This document shows, piece by piece, positions 34,856 to 43,364 of a stretch of DNA of 64,000 nucleotides. Under the pieces are notes generated by a model, which was given only the letters and a program-made list of their open reading frames with translations, searched no databases and was not told the DNA's origin. The stretch comes from Mycolicibacterium aurum (GTDB lineage Bacteria > Actinomycetota > Actinomycetes > Mycobacteriales > Mycobacteriaceae). Positions within the stretch are counted from its first letter, which is position 1; every line of letters starts with the position of its first letter. The stretch covers positions 1,054,001-1,118,000 of the forward strand of contig NZ_LR134356.1 in assembly GCF_900637195.1 (NCBI RefSeq). Reading direction: 5' to 3'. The position numbers and the translations under genes are program-made.

Positions 34856-35398
34856 GTGGCTGACTCCAGAAAAGACGCAACTGACGCGCGTGACGAACTT
34901 CGGGTGTCGAGAGTGCCCCAGAAAGTCTCGCGCCAGAGCTCACCGCTCGCCCCGATCGCCTTGGTGGTGGCGCTGATCGCGGTCGGAGTGGCGGTGTGGG
35001 CGTTGATGAGCGTCCCAGAGCAAATGTCGGCCTCGTCTGACGGCACGCCGCTGACGGGCGATGCCAAGGACCGCGTCTGCACGGCCGGGCACGTCGTCGC
35101 CATGGCCGTGCAGCTTCAGACCAACGCCAACATCGGCACGGAACCGGCCGCGGTGGAAGCCGTCGCTGCCAACGCGCGGTTGGCGATGCTGGGGGGCGGC
35201 GACTACCTGCTCAGTCAGATCGGCACCGACACCCCCACCGACCTTGCCGACGCCGCGCGATCGTTCGGAAACACCCTGCAGCAGCTCGGGGTGAACGCCC
35301 TTGCCGGCGTGACGAACCAGGACGAACTCCAAGCCGGCCGTTACCGCGCCGCCGAGGAGGGCCGCAACAAACTCGCCCAGCTCTGCGGCGGCCGGTAG
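34856..35398 (+). CDS. Membrane-anchored protein of unknown function
   Basis: This 180-residue protein starts at GTG 34856. A charged cytoplasmic N-terminus of about 30 residues is followed by one membrane segment (APIALVVALIAVGVAVWAL, near residues 34-52). The rest is a mostly helical external domain with two Cys residues (RVCTAGH and QLCGG) that could form a disulfide. I do not recognise the family. It lies divergently from the methyltransferase operon and 49 bases before fadE8. An upstream ATG at 34778 exists but would add a segment unlike the rest. Confidence 0.75.
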   Translation: MADSRKDATDARDELRVSRVPQKVSRQSSPLAPIALVVALIAVGVAVWALMSVPEQMSASSDGTPLTGDAKDRVCTAGHVVAMAVQLQTNANIGTEPAAVEAVAANARLAMLGGGDYLLSQIGTDTPTDLADAARSFGNTLQQLGVNALAGVTNQDELQAGRYRAAEEGRNKLAQLCGGR

Positions 35399-35447
35399 AC
35401 GTATTACACTTCTTGTGCGATTGTAGAACTTCTGTAACAGTGGGTGT

Positions 35448-37076
35448 ATGCGAGACACCCACGTCGTCATCAATCAGGTTCCGCCGCTGGAGGATTACAA
35501 CCCGGCCGCCTCGCCGGTCCTGACCGAGGCGCTGATCCGGGAGGGCGGCGACTGGGGCGTCGACGAGGTCGCCGAGCTGGGTGCGCTCGCCGGCGGCACC
35601 GCCGCCCAGCGGTGGGGCGAGCTGGCCGACCGCAACCGGCCGGTGTTGCACACCCACGACCGTTACGGTCACCGCGTCGACGAGGTCGAGTACGACCCCG
35701 CCTACCACGAGCTGATGACGGTGGCGGTCGGCCACGGCCTGCACGCCGCGCCGTGGGCCGACGACCGTGCGGGCGCCCACGTGGTCCGCGCCGCCAAGAC
35801 GTCGGTGTGGACCCCGGAACCGGGTCACATCTGCCCGATCTCGATGACGTACGCCGTGGTGCCGGCTCTGCGGCACAACCCGGAGCTCGCGGCGATCTAC
35901 GAGCCGCTGCTGACCAGCCGCGCCTACGACCCGGAACTCACGCTCCCCACCGCCAAAGCGGGCATCACCGCGGGCATGTCGATGACCGAGAAGCAGGGCG
36001 GATCCGACGTCCGCGCCGGCACCACCGAGGCCACGCCGAACGGCGACGGGACGTACTCACTTCGGGGTCACAAGTGGTTCACCTCGGCGCCGATGTGCGA
36101 TGTGTTCCTGGTCCTCGCGCAGGCGCCCGGCGGCCTGAGCTGCTTCTTCCTTCCGCGAATCCTTCCTGACGGCACCCGCAACCGGATGTTCCTGCAGCGT
36201 CTCAAGGACAAGCTGGGCAACCACGCCAACGCCTCCAGCGAGGTGGAATACGACGGTGCGACGGCTTGGCTGGTCGGCGAAGAAGGGCGCGGGGTGCCGA
36301 CGATCATCGAGATGGTCAACCTCACCCGCCTCGACTGCACGCTGGGCAGCGCGACGAGCATGCGGAACGGGCTGATGCGCGCCACTCACCACGCGCAGCA
36401 CCGGAAGGCGTTCGGCGCCTACCTGATCGACCAGCCGCTGATGCGCAACGTGCTCGCCGACCTCGCGGTCGAGGCCGAAGCCGCCACCATGCTGGCGATG
36501 CGGATGGCCGGCGCCACCGACCGTGCCACCCGCGGTGACGAACGCGAAACCCTGGTGCGCAGAATCGGTTTGGCAGCGGCGAAGTACTGGGTGTGTAAGC
36601 GCGCCACCCCGCACGCCGCCGAGGCCATGGAATGCCTCGGCGGCAACGGCTACGTCGAGGACTTCGGGATGGCGCGGCTGTACCGGGAGGCTCCGCTGAT
36701 GGGGATCTGGGAGGGCTCGGGCAACGTGAGTGCGCTGGACACGTTGCGCGCCATGGCGACTCGTCCCGAATGCATCGAGGTGCTGTTCGACGAACTCGCC
36801 GAGACCGACGGCCACGATCCGCGCCTGGATGCCCATGTGGCGCGCCTGCGGCCCGAGCTCGGTGATCTGGAGACCATCCAGTACCGGGCCCGCCAGGTCG
36901 CGGAGGACATCTCGCTGGCACTGCAGGGCTCGCTGCTGGTCCGGCACGGCCACCCCGCGGTCGCCGAGGCGTTTCTGGCCAGCAGGCTCGGCGGGCAGTG
37001 GGGTGGCGCCTTCGGCACATTGCCGACAGGGCTGGACCTCGCCCCGATCCTCGAGCGCGCGATGGTCAAAGCCTGA
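35448..37076 (+). CDS. fadE8: Acyl-CoA dehydrogenase, AidB-like (FadE8)
   Basis: This 542-residue FAD-dependent acyl-CoA dehydrogenase is the counterpart of Rv0672. The AidB-type opening is THVVINQVPPLEDYNP. FAD-binding features are visible in GMSMTEKQGGSDVRAGT near residue 178 and LRGHKWFTSAPMCDVF. GIWEGSGNVSALDTLR near residue 420 carries the Glu expected to act as catalytic base. It is longer than classical enzymes (about 385 residues), as expected for the AidB subgroup. Four overlapping or abutting genes (fadE8, echA4, PaaX-like, echA5) form one operon for oxidation of an acyl-CoA of unknown structure. Confidence 0.93.
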   Translation: MRDTHVVINQVPPLEDYNPAASPVLTEALIREGGDWGVDEVAELGALAGGTAAQRWGELADRNRPVLHTHDRYGHRVDEVEYDPAYHELMTVAVGHGLHAAPWADDRAGAHVVRAAKTSVWTPEPGHICPISMTYAVVPALRHNPELAAIYEPLLTSRAYDPELTLPTAKAGITAGMSMTEKQGGSDVRAGTTEATPNGDGTYSLRGHKWFTSAPMCDVFLVLAQAPGGLSCFFLPRILPDGTRNRMFLQRLKDKLGNHANASSEVEYDGATAWLVGEEGRGVPTIIEMVNLTRLDCTLGSATSMRNGLMRATHHAQHRKAFGAYLIDQPLMRNVLADLAVEAEAATMLAMRMAGATDRATRGDERETLVRRIGLAAAKYWVCKRATPHAAEAMECLGGNGYVEDFGMARLYREAPLMGIWEGSGNVSALDTLRAMATRPECIEVLFDELAETDGHDPRLDAHVARLRPELGDLETIQYRARQVAEDISLALQGSLLVRHGHPAVAEAFLASRLGGQWGGAFGTLPTGLDLAPILERAMVKA

Positions 37077-38014
37077 TGACACACGCCATCAGGCCTGTCG
37101 ACTTCGACAACCTGAAGACGATGACCTACGAGGTCACCGATCGCGTCGCGCGGATCACGTTCAACCGCCCGGACAAGGGCAACGCGATCGTCGCCGACAC
37201 CCCGCTGGAGCTCTCGGCGCTCGTGGAACGCGCCGACCTCGACCCGAACGTGCACGTGATCCTGGTATCCGGTCGCGGCCACGGCTTTTGCGCGGGCTTC
37301 GACCTGTCGGCCTACGCCGAGGGTTCGTCGTCGGCAGGTGGCGGCAGCCCGTACCGCGACACCGTGCTGTCCGGCAAGACCCAGGCGGTGAACCATCTGC
37401 CCGATCAGCCGTGGGACCCGATGATCGACTACCAGATGATGAGTCGCTTCGTGCGCGGTTTTTCCAGCCTGATGCGCTGCGACAAGCCGACGGTGGTGAA
37501 GATCCATGGGTACTGCGTGGCGGGCGGCACTGACATCGCACTGCACGCCGACCAGGTGATCGCCGCAGCCGACGCCAAGATCGGCTACCCGCCCACCCGG
37601 GTCTGGGGCGTGCCCGCGGCCGGCCTGTGGGCCCACCGGCTCGGCGATCAACGCGCGAAACGTCTTCTGCTGACCGGTGATTGCATCACCGGTGCCCAGG
37701 CCGCCGAGTGGGGGCTCGCGGTGGAGGCGCCTGAGCCCGCCGACCTCGACGACCGCACCGAGCGGCTCGTCGAGCGGATCGCCGCCGTCCCCGTCAATCA
37801 GCTCATCATGGTCAAGCTCGCGATGAACAGCGTGCTGTACAACCAGGGGGTGGCCAACAGCGCGATGCTCTCCACCGTGTTCGACGGCGTCGCCCGGCAC
37901 ACCCCCGAGGGCCACGCGTTCGTCGAACAGTCGCGTGAGCACGGTTTCCGGGAAGCCGTGCGGCGCCGCGACGAACCGTTCGGCGATCACGGCCGCGCGA
38001 CCTCCGGGGTGTAG
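37076..38014 (+). CDS. echA4: Enoyl-CoA hydratase/isomerase family protein (EchA4)
   Basis: This 312-residue crotonase-fold protein is the counterpart of Rv0673. The start is ATG 37076, overlapping the fadE8 stop by one base (TGATG). The oxyanion-hole motifs are GHGFCAGFDLSAYAEG near residue 70 and KIHGYCVAGGTDIALHADQVI near residue 140. An insertion between them (about residues 85-125) and the Gly/Asp pattern differ from classical hydratases, so the exact reaction is uncertain. Confidence 0.9.
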   Translation: MTHAIRPVDFDNLKTMTYEVTDRVARITFNRPDKGNAIVADTPLELSALVERADLDPNVHVILVSGRGHGFCAGFDLSAYAEGSSSAGGGSPYRDTVLSGKTQAVNHLPDQPWDPMIDYQMMSRFVRGFSSLMRCDKPTVVKIHGYCVAGGTDIALHADQVIAAADAKIGYPPTRVWGVPAAGLWAHRLGDQRAKRLLLTGDCITGAQAAEWGLAVEAPEPADLDDRTERLVERIAAVPVNQLIMVKLAMNSVLYNQGVANSAMLSTVFDGVARHTPEGHAFVEQSREHGFREAVRRRDEPFGDHGRATSGV

Positions 38015-38016
38015 CG

Positions 38017-38748
38017 ATGCCGCGGCCGGTGTTGCGGATGACGGCGCGCTCGGTGGTGCTGAGCGTGCTGCTCGGCGCCCATCCGGCGTGGGCCACCGCG
38101 GCGGATCTGATCCGGCTCACGAGCGATTTCGACATCAAAGAGTCGACGGTCCGGGTCGCGCTGACCCGCATGGTCGGCGCGGGTGATCTGGTGCGCTCCG
38201 AGGACGGGTACCGGCTCTCGGACCGGTTGTTGGCCCGCCAGCGACGCCAGGACGATGCCATCAACCCGCAGCAGCAGCCGTGGGACGGCACCTGGACGAC
38301 CGTGGTGATCACCAGCGTCGGCACGGACGCCCGGACCCGGGCGGCGTTGCGGAACTGCTTGCAGGACAAGCGTTTCGCTGAGTTGCGTGAAGGTGTGTGG
38401 ATGCGGCCCGACAACGTGGTGGTCGACCTCGGTGATGTGTCGGCGCGGATGCGGATCCTGCGTGCGCGCGACGAGCGGCCCGAGGAGTTGGCCGAACGGC
38501 TGTGGGACCTGTCGGGCTGGACGGCCACCGGTCGCGAGCTGCTGGCCGGTATGGCCGACGCCGCCGACGTGCCGGAACGGTTCGTCGTCGCGGCGGCGAT
38601 GGTCAGGCATCTGCTGACCGATCCGGTGCTGCCGGATGCGCTGCTGCCTACCGGCTGGCCGGGTGCGGCGCTGCGCCGCGCCTACAACGACTTCGCCGCC
38701 GAACTGGTCGCGCGGCGCGACGGTGTGGAACTGACGGAGGCGAGATGA
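38017..38748 (+). CDS. PaaX-like transcriptional regulator
   Basis: This 243-residue protein is the counterpart of Rv0674. An N-terminal winged helix (ADLIRLTSDFDIKESTVRVALTRMVGAGDLVRS) is followed by the PaaX-type central region (WDGTWTTVVITSVG) and a helical C-terminus. PaaX proteins repress aromatic or acyl-CoA catabolic operons and are released by a CoA thioester. It lies inside the operon it probably controls, two bases after echA4 and overlapping echA5 by four bases (ATGA). Confidence 0.87.
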   Translation: MPRPVLRMTARSVVLSVLLGAHPAWATAADLIRLTSDFDIKESTVRVALTRMVGAGDLVRSEDGYRLSDRLLARQRRQDDAINPQQQPWDGTWTTVVITSVGTDARTRAALRNCLQDKRFAELREGVWMRPDNVVVDLGDVSARMRILRARDERPEELAERLWDLSGWTATGRELLAGMADAADVPERFVVAAAMVRHLLTDPVLPDALLPTGWPGAALRRAYNDFAAELVARRDGVELTEAR

Positions 38749-39518
38749 GCGACGGTGCCGGGGGAGTTCGAGTCGAGAAGAACGGTCCGGTGACGACGGT
38801 CATCATGAACCGGCCGCAGGCACGCAACGCCGTGAACGGGCCCGCGGCCATGGAGCTCCACGCCGCCTTCGACGAGTTCGACAACGATGACTCGGCCTCG
38901 GTGGCGGTTTTGTGGGGCGACAACGGAACCTTCTGCGCGGGGGCTGATCTCAAGGCGATGGGTACGCCGGAATCGAATCCGGTGCACCGGTCGGGGCCGG
39001 GGCCGATGGGCCCGAGCCGGATGACGTTGTCCAAGCCGGTGATCGCCGCGGTGAGCGGGTTCGCCGTCGCCGGCGGGCTCGAGCTGGCCCTGTGGTGCGA
39101 CCTGCGGGTCGTCGAGCAGGACGCCGTCATGGGCGTCTTCTGCAGGCGGTGGGGTGTGCCGTTGATCGACGGCGGCACCGTGCGGCTGCCCAGGCTGATC
39201 GGGCACAGCCGCGCAATGGATCTGATCCTGACCGGGCGCGCGGTGCACGCCGACGAGGCGTATGCGATCGGACTCGCCAACCGCGTGGTCCCGAAGGGCG
39301 AGGCCCGCGCACGAGCCGAAGAGCTGGCGGCGGAGCTGGCGGCCCTGCCGCAGCAGTGCCTGCGGTCGGACCGGATGTCGGCGCTCACCCAGTGGGGGAT
39401 GGGGGAAGCGGAGGCGATGGATGTCGAGTTCGGCAGCCTGTCGCGGGTGGCCGCCGAATCACTGGAGGGCGCGGGCCGGTTCGCGGCGGGGGCCGGGCGT
39501 CACGGCGCCAAGGCCTGA
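38745..39518 (+). CDS. echA5: Enoyl-CoA hydratase (EchA5)
   Basis: This 257-residue crotonase-family enzyme is the counterpart of Rv0675. FCAGADLKAMG near residue 64 and AVSGFAVAGGLELALWCDLRVV near residue 103 form the CoA-binding and oxyanion sites. FCRRWGVPLIDGGTVRLPRLIGHSRAMDLILTG holds the usual catalytic region, but Glu is not in the classical position (Asp in LIDGG), so isomerase or other crotonase chemistry is possible. The start is ATG 38745, overlapping the regulator. Confidence 0.92.
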   Translation: MSDGAGGVRVEKNGPVTTVIMNRPQARNAVNGPAAMELHAAFDEFDNDDSASVAVLWGDNGTFCAGADLKAMGTPESNPVHRSGPGPMGPSRMTLSKPVIAAVSGFAVAGGLELALWCDLRVVEQDAVMGVFCRRWGVPLIDGGTVRLPRLIGHSRAMDLILTGRAVHADEAYAIGLANRVVPKGEARARAEELAAELAALPQQCLRSDRMSALTQWGMGEAEAMDVEFGSLSRVAAESLEGAGRFAAGAGRHGAKA

Positions 39519-39528
39519 CCCGTGGCGC

Positions 39529-39939
39529 TCAGCCCTTGCTGATGGTGTTGTTGCTGCCGGTGTCGTTGATCGTCGGCTCGCCGTCGCGGTAGGTGACGGA
39601 GTTGTTCAGGCCGACGACCGACAGCTCGCCGTCCACCCGGTCGAAGGTGATCTTGTTGTCGGCGCCGCCGATGTTGACGTTCGTGCAACTGCCCTTGACG
39701 GTCAGGGTGTTGTTGGACCCGCCGACGTTGAGCGCTTTACCGTCCGCGCAGTCGATGTCGGCGGTGGTGCCGAAGGAGCCGTAGTTGATGGTGTTGCCGA
39801 TCTCGACCTGCGCACCCGAGCTGCCCGCCGTCGCCGTCGGGTTGGTGCCGTCCTCGCTGGTCGATCCGCACGCGGTGAGCCCGGCCGCAACGATGGCCGC
39901 GCCCACGACACCGAACAGGCGCCCGTAAGCAGAAGTCAT
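39529..39939 (-). CDS. DUF3060 lipoprotein
   Basis: This 136-residue protein has a lipoprotein signal peptide ending in LTAC (Cys24). It is followed by a Ser/Thr-rich linker and a short beta-repeat domain. The Asn/Gly-rich rungs (NVGGSNNTLTVKGSCTNVNI, KITFDRVDGELSVVGLNNSV and NDTGSNNTISKG) are typical of DUF3060. One Cys pair (DIDCADGKA and GSCTNV) may form a disulfide. It lies two bases after the related gene at 39942, likely in one transcript. The position suggests relation to the Rv0679c/Rv0680c pair. The function is unknown. Confidence 0.85.
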   Translation of the reverse strand: MTSAYGRLFGVVGAAIVAAGLTACGSTSEDGTNPTATAGSSGAQVEIGNTINYGSFGTTADIDCADGKALNVGGSNNTLTVKGSCTNVNIGGADNKITFDRVDGELSVVGLNNSVTYRDGEPTINDTGSNNTISKG

Positions 39940-39941
39940 GC

Positions 39942-40319
39942 CTAGGTGGGTACCCGATTGATCTGGTTGGTCATCCCCAGTTCGCGACCGCGATCCCAGA
40001 CGATCGGCTCGCCGTTCTTGTAGAAGACCTTCTGGTCATAGCCGTAGACGGTGATGTCGTTGACCACGTTGTCGGCGACGATGAGGTTCGACGACCCCTG
40101 CACGGTCACCGCCCAGCAGTTGCCCACGGCGAAAACCTGGTTGCCGGTGCCCATTACGAACAGCGTGGAGTTATTGCAGTCGACGGTCCGGGTGATGCCC
40201 TGTCCGGTGATGTGGGTTTCGCCGTCGACGGCGTGCGCCACCGGGTTCACCGAGGCCAGCGCGCCGGCCATCACCATCGCGCTCACAGCAAGCAGACGTC
40301 CCAGAGCCGGTGCAGTCAC
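39942..40319 (-). CDS. DUF3060 secreted protein
   Basis: This 125-residue protein has a Sec signal peptide (LAVSAMVMAGALASVNPVAHA, cleavage near residue 30) and no lipobox Cys. The mature beta-rung domain (TVDCNNSTLFVMGTGNQVFAV, VQGSSNLIVADNV and KVFYKNGEPIVWD) matches its neighbour, including the Cys pair. The two are an old tandem duplication, one lipid-anchored and one soluble. It is transcribed away from the DUF3558-like gene at 40387. Confidence 0.85.
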   Translation of the reverse strand: MTAPALGRLLAVSAMVMAGALASVNPVAHAVDGETHITGQGITRTVDCNNSTLFVMGTGNQVFAVGNCWAVTVQGSSNLIVADNVVNDITVYGYDQKVFYKNGEPIVWDRGRELGMTNQINRVPT

Positions 40320-40386
40320 ACCGGCAGCCTACGACGTCAATCGCTCATGCTGTCCCGGTTCCCCGAGACGAGTAGCGTGAGCAGCG

Positions 40387-40941
40387 ATGTTCCTGGGCGC
40401 GAGTCGTGTCGCACGTTGTCTCGTGGTGGCAGTCACAACGACGGCGACGGCTGCAGGCTGCGCACAGACGGTCACGGGCACCGCGCAGCGCTCCGACGCC
40501 GGAGTCCCCGACCCCGGGCGCAACTACGGGTACGTCGACGATCGGTGTGGGCTCCTGGACAACAGCTCCGTCGAGGCGACGCTGGACGCCGACGAGGTGA
40601 CGCGCCCCTACAGCGGGGCGGTGTGCCAGTACATCCTGTCGCGCGGGTCCGGCGACGGGCTCACGACCATCGATGCGACGTTCTCCTGGTTCGACATGGG
40701 CGACCTCGCGCGTGAGCGCGAGCTCGCCACCTCGCGCGGTTCCGTCGTCACCGACGCCGTGGTGGAACGTCACCGCACGTTCTTCGCGCGTCGCGACACC
40801 ACCGGGGCGGCCTGCTCCGCGACGGCAGCCGCGGGCTCCGGGGTGTTGAGCTGGTGGGTGCAGTATCGCGGTCAGACCAGCGGCGACCCGTGCCTCGACG
40901 CCGAAAAGCTGCTCTCGGCGACCCTGCGCTCGGATATGTGA
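40387..40941 (+). CDS. DUF3558-like lipoprotein (copy 1)
   Basis: This 184-residue protein has a lipoprotein signal peptide with TAAGC (Cys25). The mature domain has two Cys pairs (DDRCGLL with AVCQYI, and AACSATA with DPCLDAEKL), matching the DUF3558 layout seen in many mycobacterial lipoproteins. It lies one base before the related gene at 40943, so they form an operon. The function is unknown; surface display is likely. Confidence 0.82.
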   Translation: MFLGASRVARCLVVAVTTTATAAGCAQTVTGTAQRSDAGVPDPGRNYGYVDDRCGLLDNSSVEATLDADEVTRPYSGAVCQYILSRGSGDGLTTIDATFSWFDMGDLARERELATSRGSVVTDAVVERHRTFFARRDTTGAACSATAAAGSGVLSWWVQYRGQTSGDPCLDAEKLLSATLRSDM

Positions 40942-40942
40942 C

Positions 40943-41479
40943 GTGAAGGCGAGATCCGTGGCGCGCATCGGCGCGGCGCTCGCACTCGGCGCGCTCCTGG
41001 CCGGGTGCGGCACGCCCGACCGCGACGCCGAGCCGGCGGCCGGCTCCGGTGCGCCCACACCGGGGGAAGGTTTCCGCAGCGTCGACTGCAACGGCGTCAA
41101 CGACGCCGACGTCGAGAAGGCGGCCGGCGCCGGGCTCTACACCCCGGCGGTGGTCAGCGATGCGGGGTGCTTCTGGCAGGAGAACAGCATGATCGACAAC
41201 TTCGGTGCGGGCATGGGCATCTCCACGTGGTGGTACCGCGGCAGCGACATGGACACCGAGCGCGAGCTGGAACAGCTGGCGGGCCGCACGCTCACGGAGT
41301 TGTCGATCGACGGCAACAAGGGATTCAAGGCCTCCGACGACACCGCATGCAGCATCTACGTCGCCAAGGGTGAAGACGTCATCACATGGTCGATCCAGAC
41401 GATGAACTCGGCGACGATGCCGGATCTGTGTTCCATCGTGGATCAACTGGCGCAGCTCAGCCAACAGCGGGTGAACTAG
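40943..41479 (+). CDS. DUF3558-like lipoprotein (copy 2)
   Basis: This 178-residue lipoprotein starts at GTG 40943 and has LLAGC at Cys22. A Pro/Gly/Ala linker is followed by the DUF3558-like domain with Cys in SVDCNGVND, AGCFWQEN, TACSIYV and PDLCSIVDQL. These align with the four Cys residues of copy 1. WWYRGSDMDTERELEQLAG corresponds to WFDMGDLARERELATSRG in copy 1, confirming common origin. Confidence 0.82.
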   Translation: MKARSVARIGAALALGALLAGCGTPDRDAEPAAGSGAPTPGEGFRSVDCNGVNDADVEKAAGAGLYTPAVVSDAGCFWQENSMIDNFGAGMGISTWWYRGSDMDTERELEQLAGRTLTELSIDGNKGFKASDDTACSIYVAKGEDVITWSIQTMNSATMPDLCSIVDQLAQLSQQRVN

Positions 41480-41538
41480 AGTTTCTGGCTGTCCCCCAGC
41501 CGATCGGGGCGACGGGACGATCAGAGGGGGATGGCGTT

Positions 41539-42114
41539 ATGGCAGTTCGGCCGCCGCGTACGGCCAAGCTGAGCCGCGACGCCATCGTCAACGCCGCACT
41601 GACGTTCCTGGACCGCGAGGGCTGGGACGCGCTGACCATCAACGCCCTGGCCAACCAGCTCGGAACCAAGGGGCCGTCGCTGTACAACCACGTGCACAGC
41701 CTCGACGACCTGCGCCGCACGGTGCGGATGCGGGTGGTCGGCGACATCATCGAGATGCTCAACACCGTCGGCCAGGGCCGCACACCCGATGATGCGGTGA
41801 TGGTGATGGCAGCCGCGTACCGCAGCTACGCCCACCACCACCCCGGCAGGTATTCGGCGTTCACCCGGATGCCGCTCGGTGGCGACGACCCGGAGTTCAC
41901 CCAGGCGACGCATGACGCCGCGGCCCCGGTCATCTCGGTGCTGGCGTCCTACGGGCTGGACGACCAGGCCGGTTTTTTCGCGGCGCTGGAATTCTGGTCG
42001 GCGATGCACGGCTTCGTGTTGTTGGAGATGACCGGGGTGATGAGCGGCATCGATACGGACGCCGTGTTCACCGATATGGTGATGCGGCTGGCCGCCGGAA
42101 TGCGGTCCCGCTAG
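41539..42114 (+). CDS. TetR family transcriptional regulator
   Basis: This 191-residue regulator matches the position of Rv0681. The helix-turn-helix is LSRDAIVNAALTFLDREGWDALTINALANQLGTKGPSLYNHV, residues 10-50. The C-terminal ligand domain has a WHG-like pattern (AALEFWSAMHGFVLLEM). The start is ATG 41539 behind GAGGGGG. It precedes the rpsL operon but is separated from it by a 326-base leader, so there is no reason to connect their functions. Confidence 0.9.
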   Translation: MAVRPPRTAKLSRDAIVNAALTFLDREGWDALTINALANQLGTKGPSLYNHVHSLDDLRRTVRMRVVGDIIEMLNTVGQGRTPDDAVMVMAAAYRSYAHHHPGRYSAFTRMPLGGDDPEFTQATHDAAAPVISVLASYGLDDQAGFFAALEFWSAMHGFVLLEMTGVMSGIDTDAVFTDMVMRLAAGMRSR

Positions 42115-42160
42115 CCGGCGTCGGCGGGGTCGCAGCGCAGGATTCGCAGGTCAGCGGGTT

Positions 42161-42188
42161 TTGTCGAGGTATGCCGCCCTGGTATTGT
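42161..42188 (+). promoter_or_regulatory. Candidate promoter of the rpsL-rpsG-fusA-tuf operon
   Basis: TTGTCG (42161-42166) and TATTGT (42183-42188) are separated by 16 bases. They imply an untranslated leader of about 245 bases before rpsL. No gene is visible in 42115-42440; the leader contains several GC-rich complementary segments but no clear attenuator. Confidence 0.6.
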
Positions 42189-42440
42189 GGACGTTCGTGC
42201 CTGGCAGATAAGGCGCTTGCGGTCTTTTGGGTCGTCGGCATGCCTGCACGCCGGGCTAATTCGCATGTCCCGCCCTCGCGGGGTGCCGTGGAATCTGTCA
42301 CAGATACCGCGGTGGACGCATGCGACACGCCCGGCCGCGGGGTAACCAGCGCGGGCATCACAGCAGTACAGAGAACTTAAGAGAACGACAGCACCAGAGT
42401 CGCCAGAGTCACACGACGAGGAAACAGAGAAAGCCGGTAC

Positions 42441-42815
42441 ATGCCAACCATCAACCAGCTGGTCCGTAAGGGTCGCCGCGACAAGATCGCCAAGGTGAAG
42501 ACCGCGGCACTCAAAGGCAGCCCACAGCGCCGCGGCGTGTGCACTCGCGTGTACACCACGACCCCGAAGAAGCCGAACTCGGCGCTTCGCAAGGTCGCTC
42601 GCGTGCGCCTGACCAGCGCGGTCGAGGTCACTGCCTACATCCCCGGTGAGGGTCACAACCTGCAGGAGCACTCGATGGTGCTGGTGCGCGGTGGTCGTGT
42701 GAAGGACCTCCCGGGTGTGCGCTACAAGATCATCCGCGGATCTCTGGACACGCAGGGCGTGAAGAACCGCAAGCAAGCCCGCAGCCGTTACGGCGCGAAG
42801 AAGGAGAAGAGCTGA
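42441..42815 (+). CDS. rpsL: 30S ribosomal protein S12
   Basis: This 124-residue S12 is part of the decoding centre. [19 protein letters not shown] includes Lys43, and [15 protein letters not shown] includes Lys88. Both are the streptomycin-sensitive residues, so no resistance substitution is present. The start is ATG 42441. Its stop shares one base with the rpsG ATG. Confidence 0.98.
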   Translation: MPTINQLVRKGRRDKIAKVKTAALKGSPQRRGVCTRVYTTTPKKPNSALRKVARVRLTSAVEVTAYIPGEGHNLQEHSMVLVRGGRVKDLPGVRYKIIRGSLDTQGVKNRKQARSRYGAKKEKS

Positions 42816-43285
42816 TGCCACGCAAGGGACCCGCACCCAAGCGTCCGTTGGTCAACGATCCGGTCTACGGATCGCAGCTGGTCACCCAGCTGGTCAACAA
42901 GGTGCTGCTCGATGGGAAGAAATCGCTGGCAGAACGCATTGTTTATGGTGCGCTCGAGCAGGCTCGCGAGAAGACCGGCACCGACCCGGTCGTGACCCTC
43001 AAGCGTGCGATGGACAACGTCAAGCCCGCCCTCGAGGTGCGTAGCCGCCGTGTCGGTGGCGCCACCTACCAGGTCCCGGTCGAGGTGCGCCCCGAGCGTT
43101 CCACGACGCTGGCACTGCGCTGGCTGGTCGGATTCTCCAAGCAGCGCCGTGAGAAGACCATGGTCGAGCGCCTCGCGAACGAACTCCTCGACGCGAGCAA
43201 TGGACTGGGCGCCGCTGTGAAGCGTCGCGAAGATGTCCACAAGATGGCCGAGGCCAACCGCGCCTTCGCGCACTACCGCTGGTGA
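42815..43285 (+). CDS. rpsG: 30S ribosomal protein S7
   Basis: This 156-residue S7 nucleates assembly of the 30S head by binding 16S r[23 protein letters not shown] and the conserved [19 protein letters not shown] and [22 protein letters not shown] segments are present. The start overlaps the rpsL stop (TGATG). A GC-rich stem (GCCCCGC 43292-43298 with GCGGGGC 43313-43319) follows before fusA and may modulate readthrough. Confidence 0.98.
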   Translation: MPRKGPAPKRPLVNDPVYGSQLVTQLVNKVLLDGKKSLAERIVYGALEQAREKTGTDPVVTLKRAMDNVKPALEVRSRRVGGATYQVPVEVRPERSTTLALRWLVGFSKQRREKTMVERLANELLDASNGLGAAVKRREDVHKMAEANRAFAHYRW

Positions 43286-43364
43286 TCGCATGCCCCGCGG
43301 TCAGTGACGACGGCGGGGCGAAACAGAACACCCGACAAGCAAGCGAAAGAGTGGGAATTTAGCC

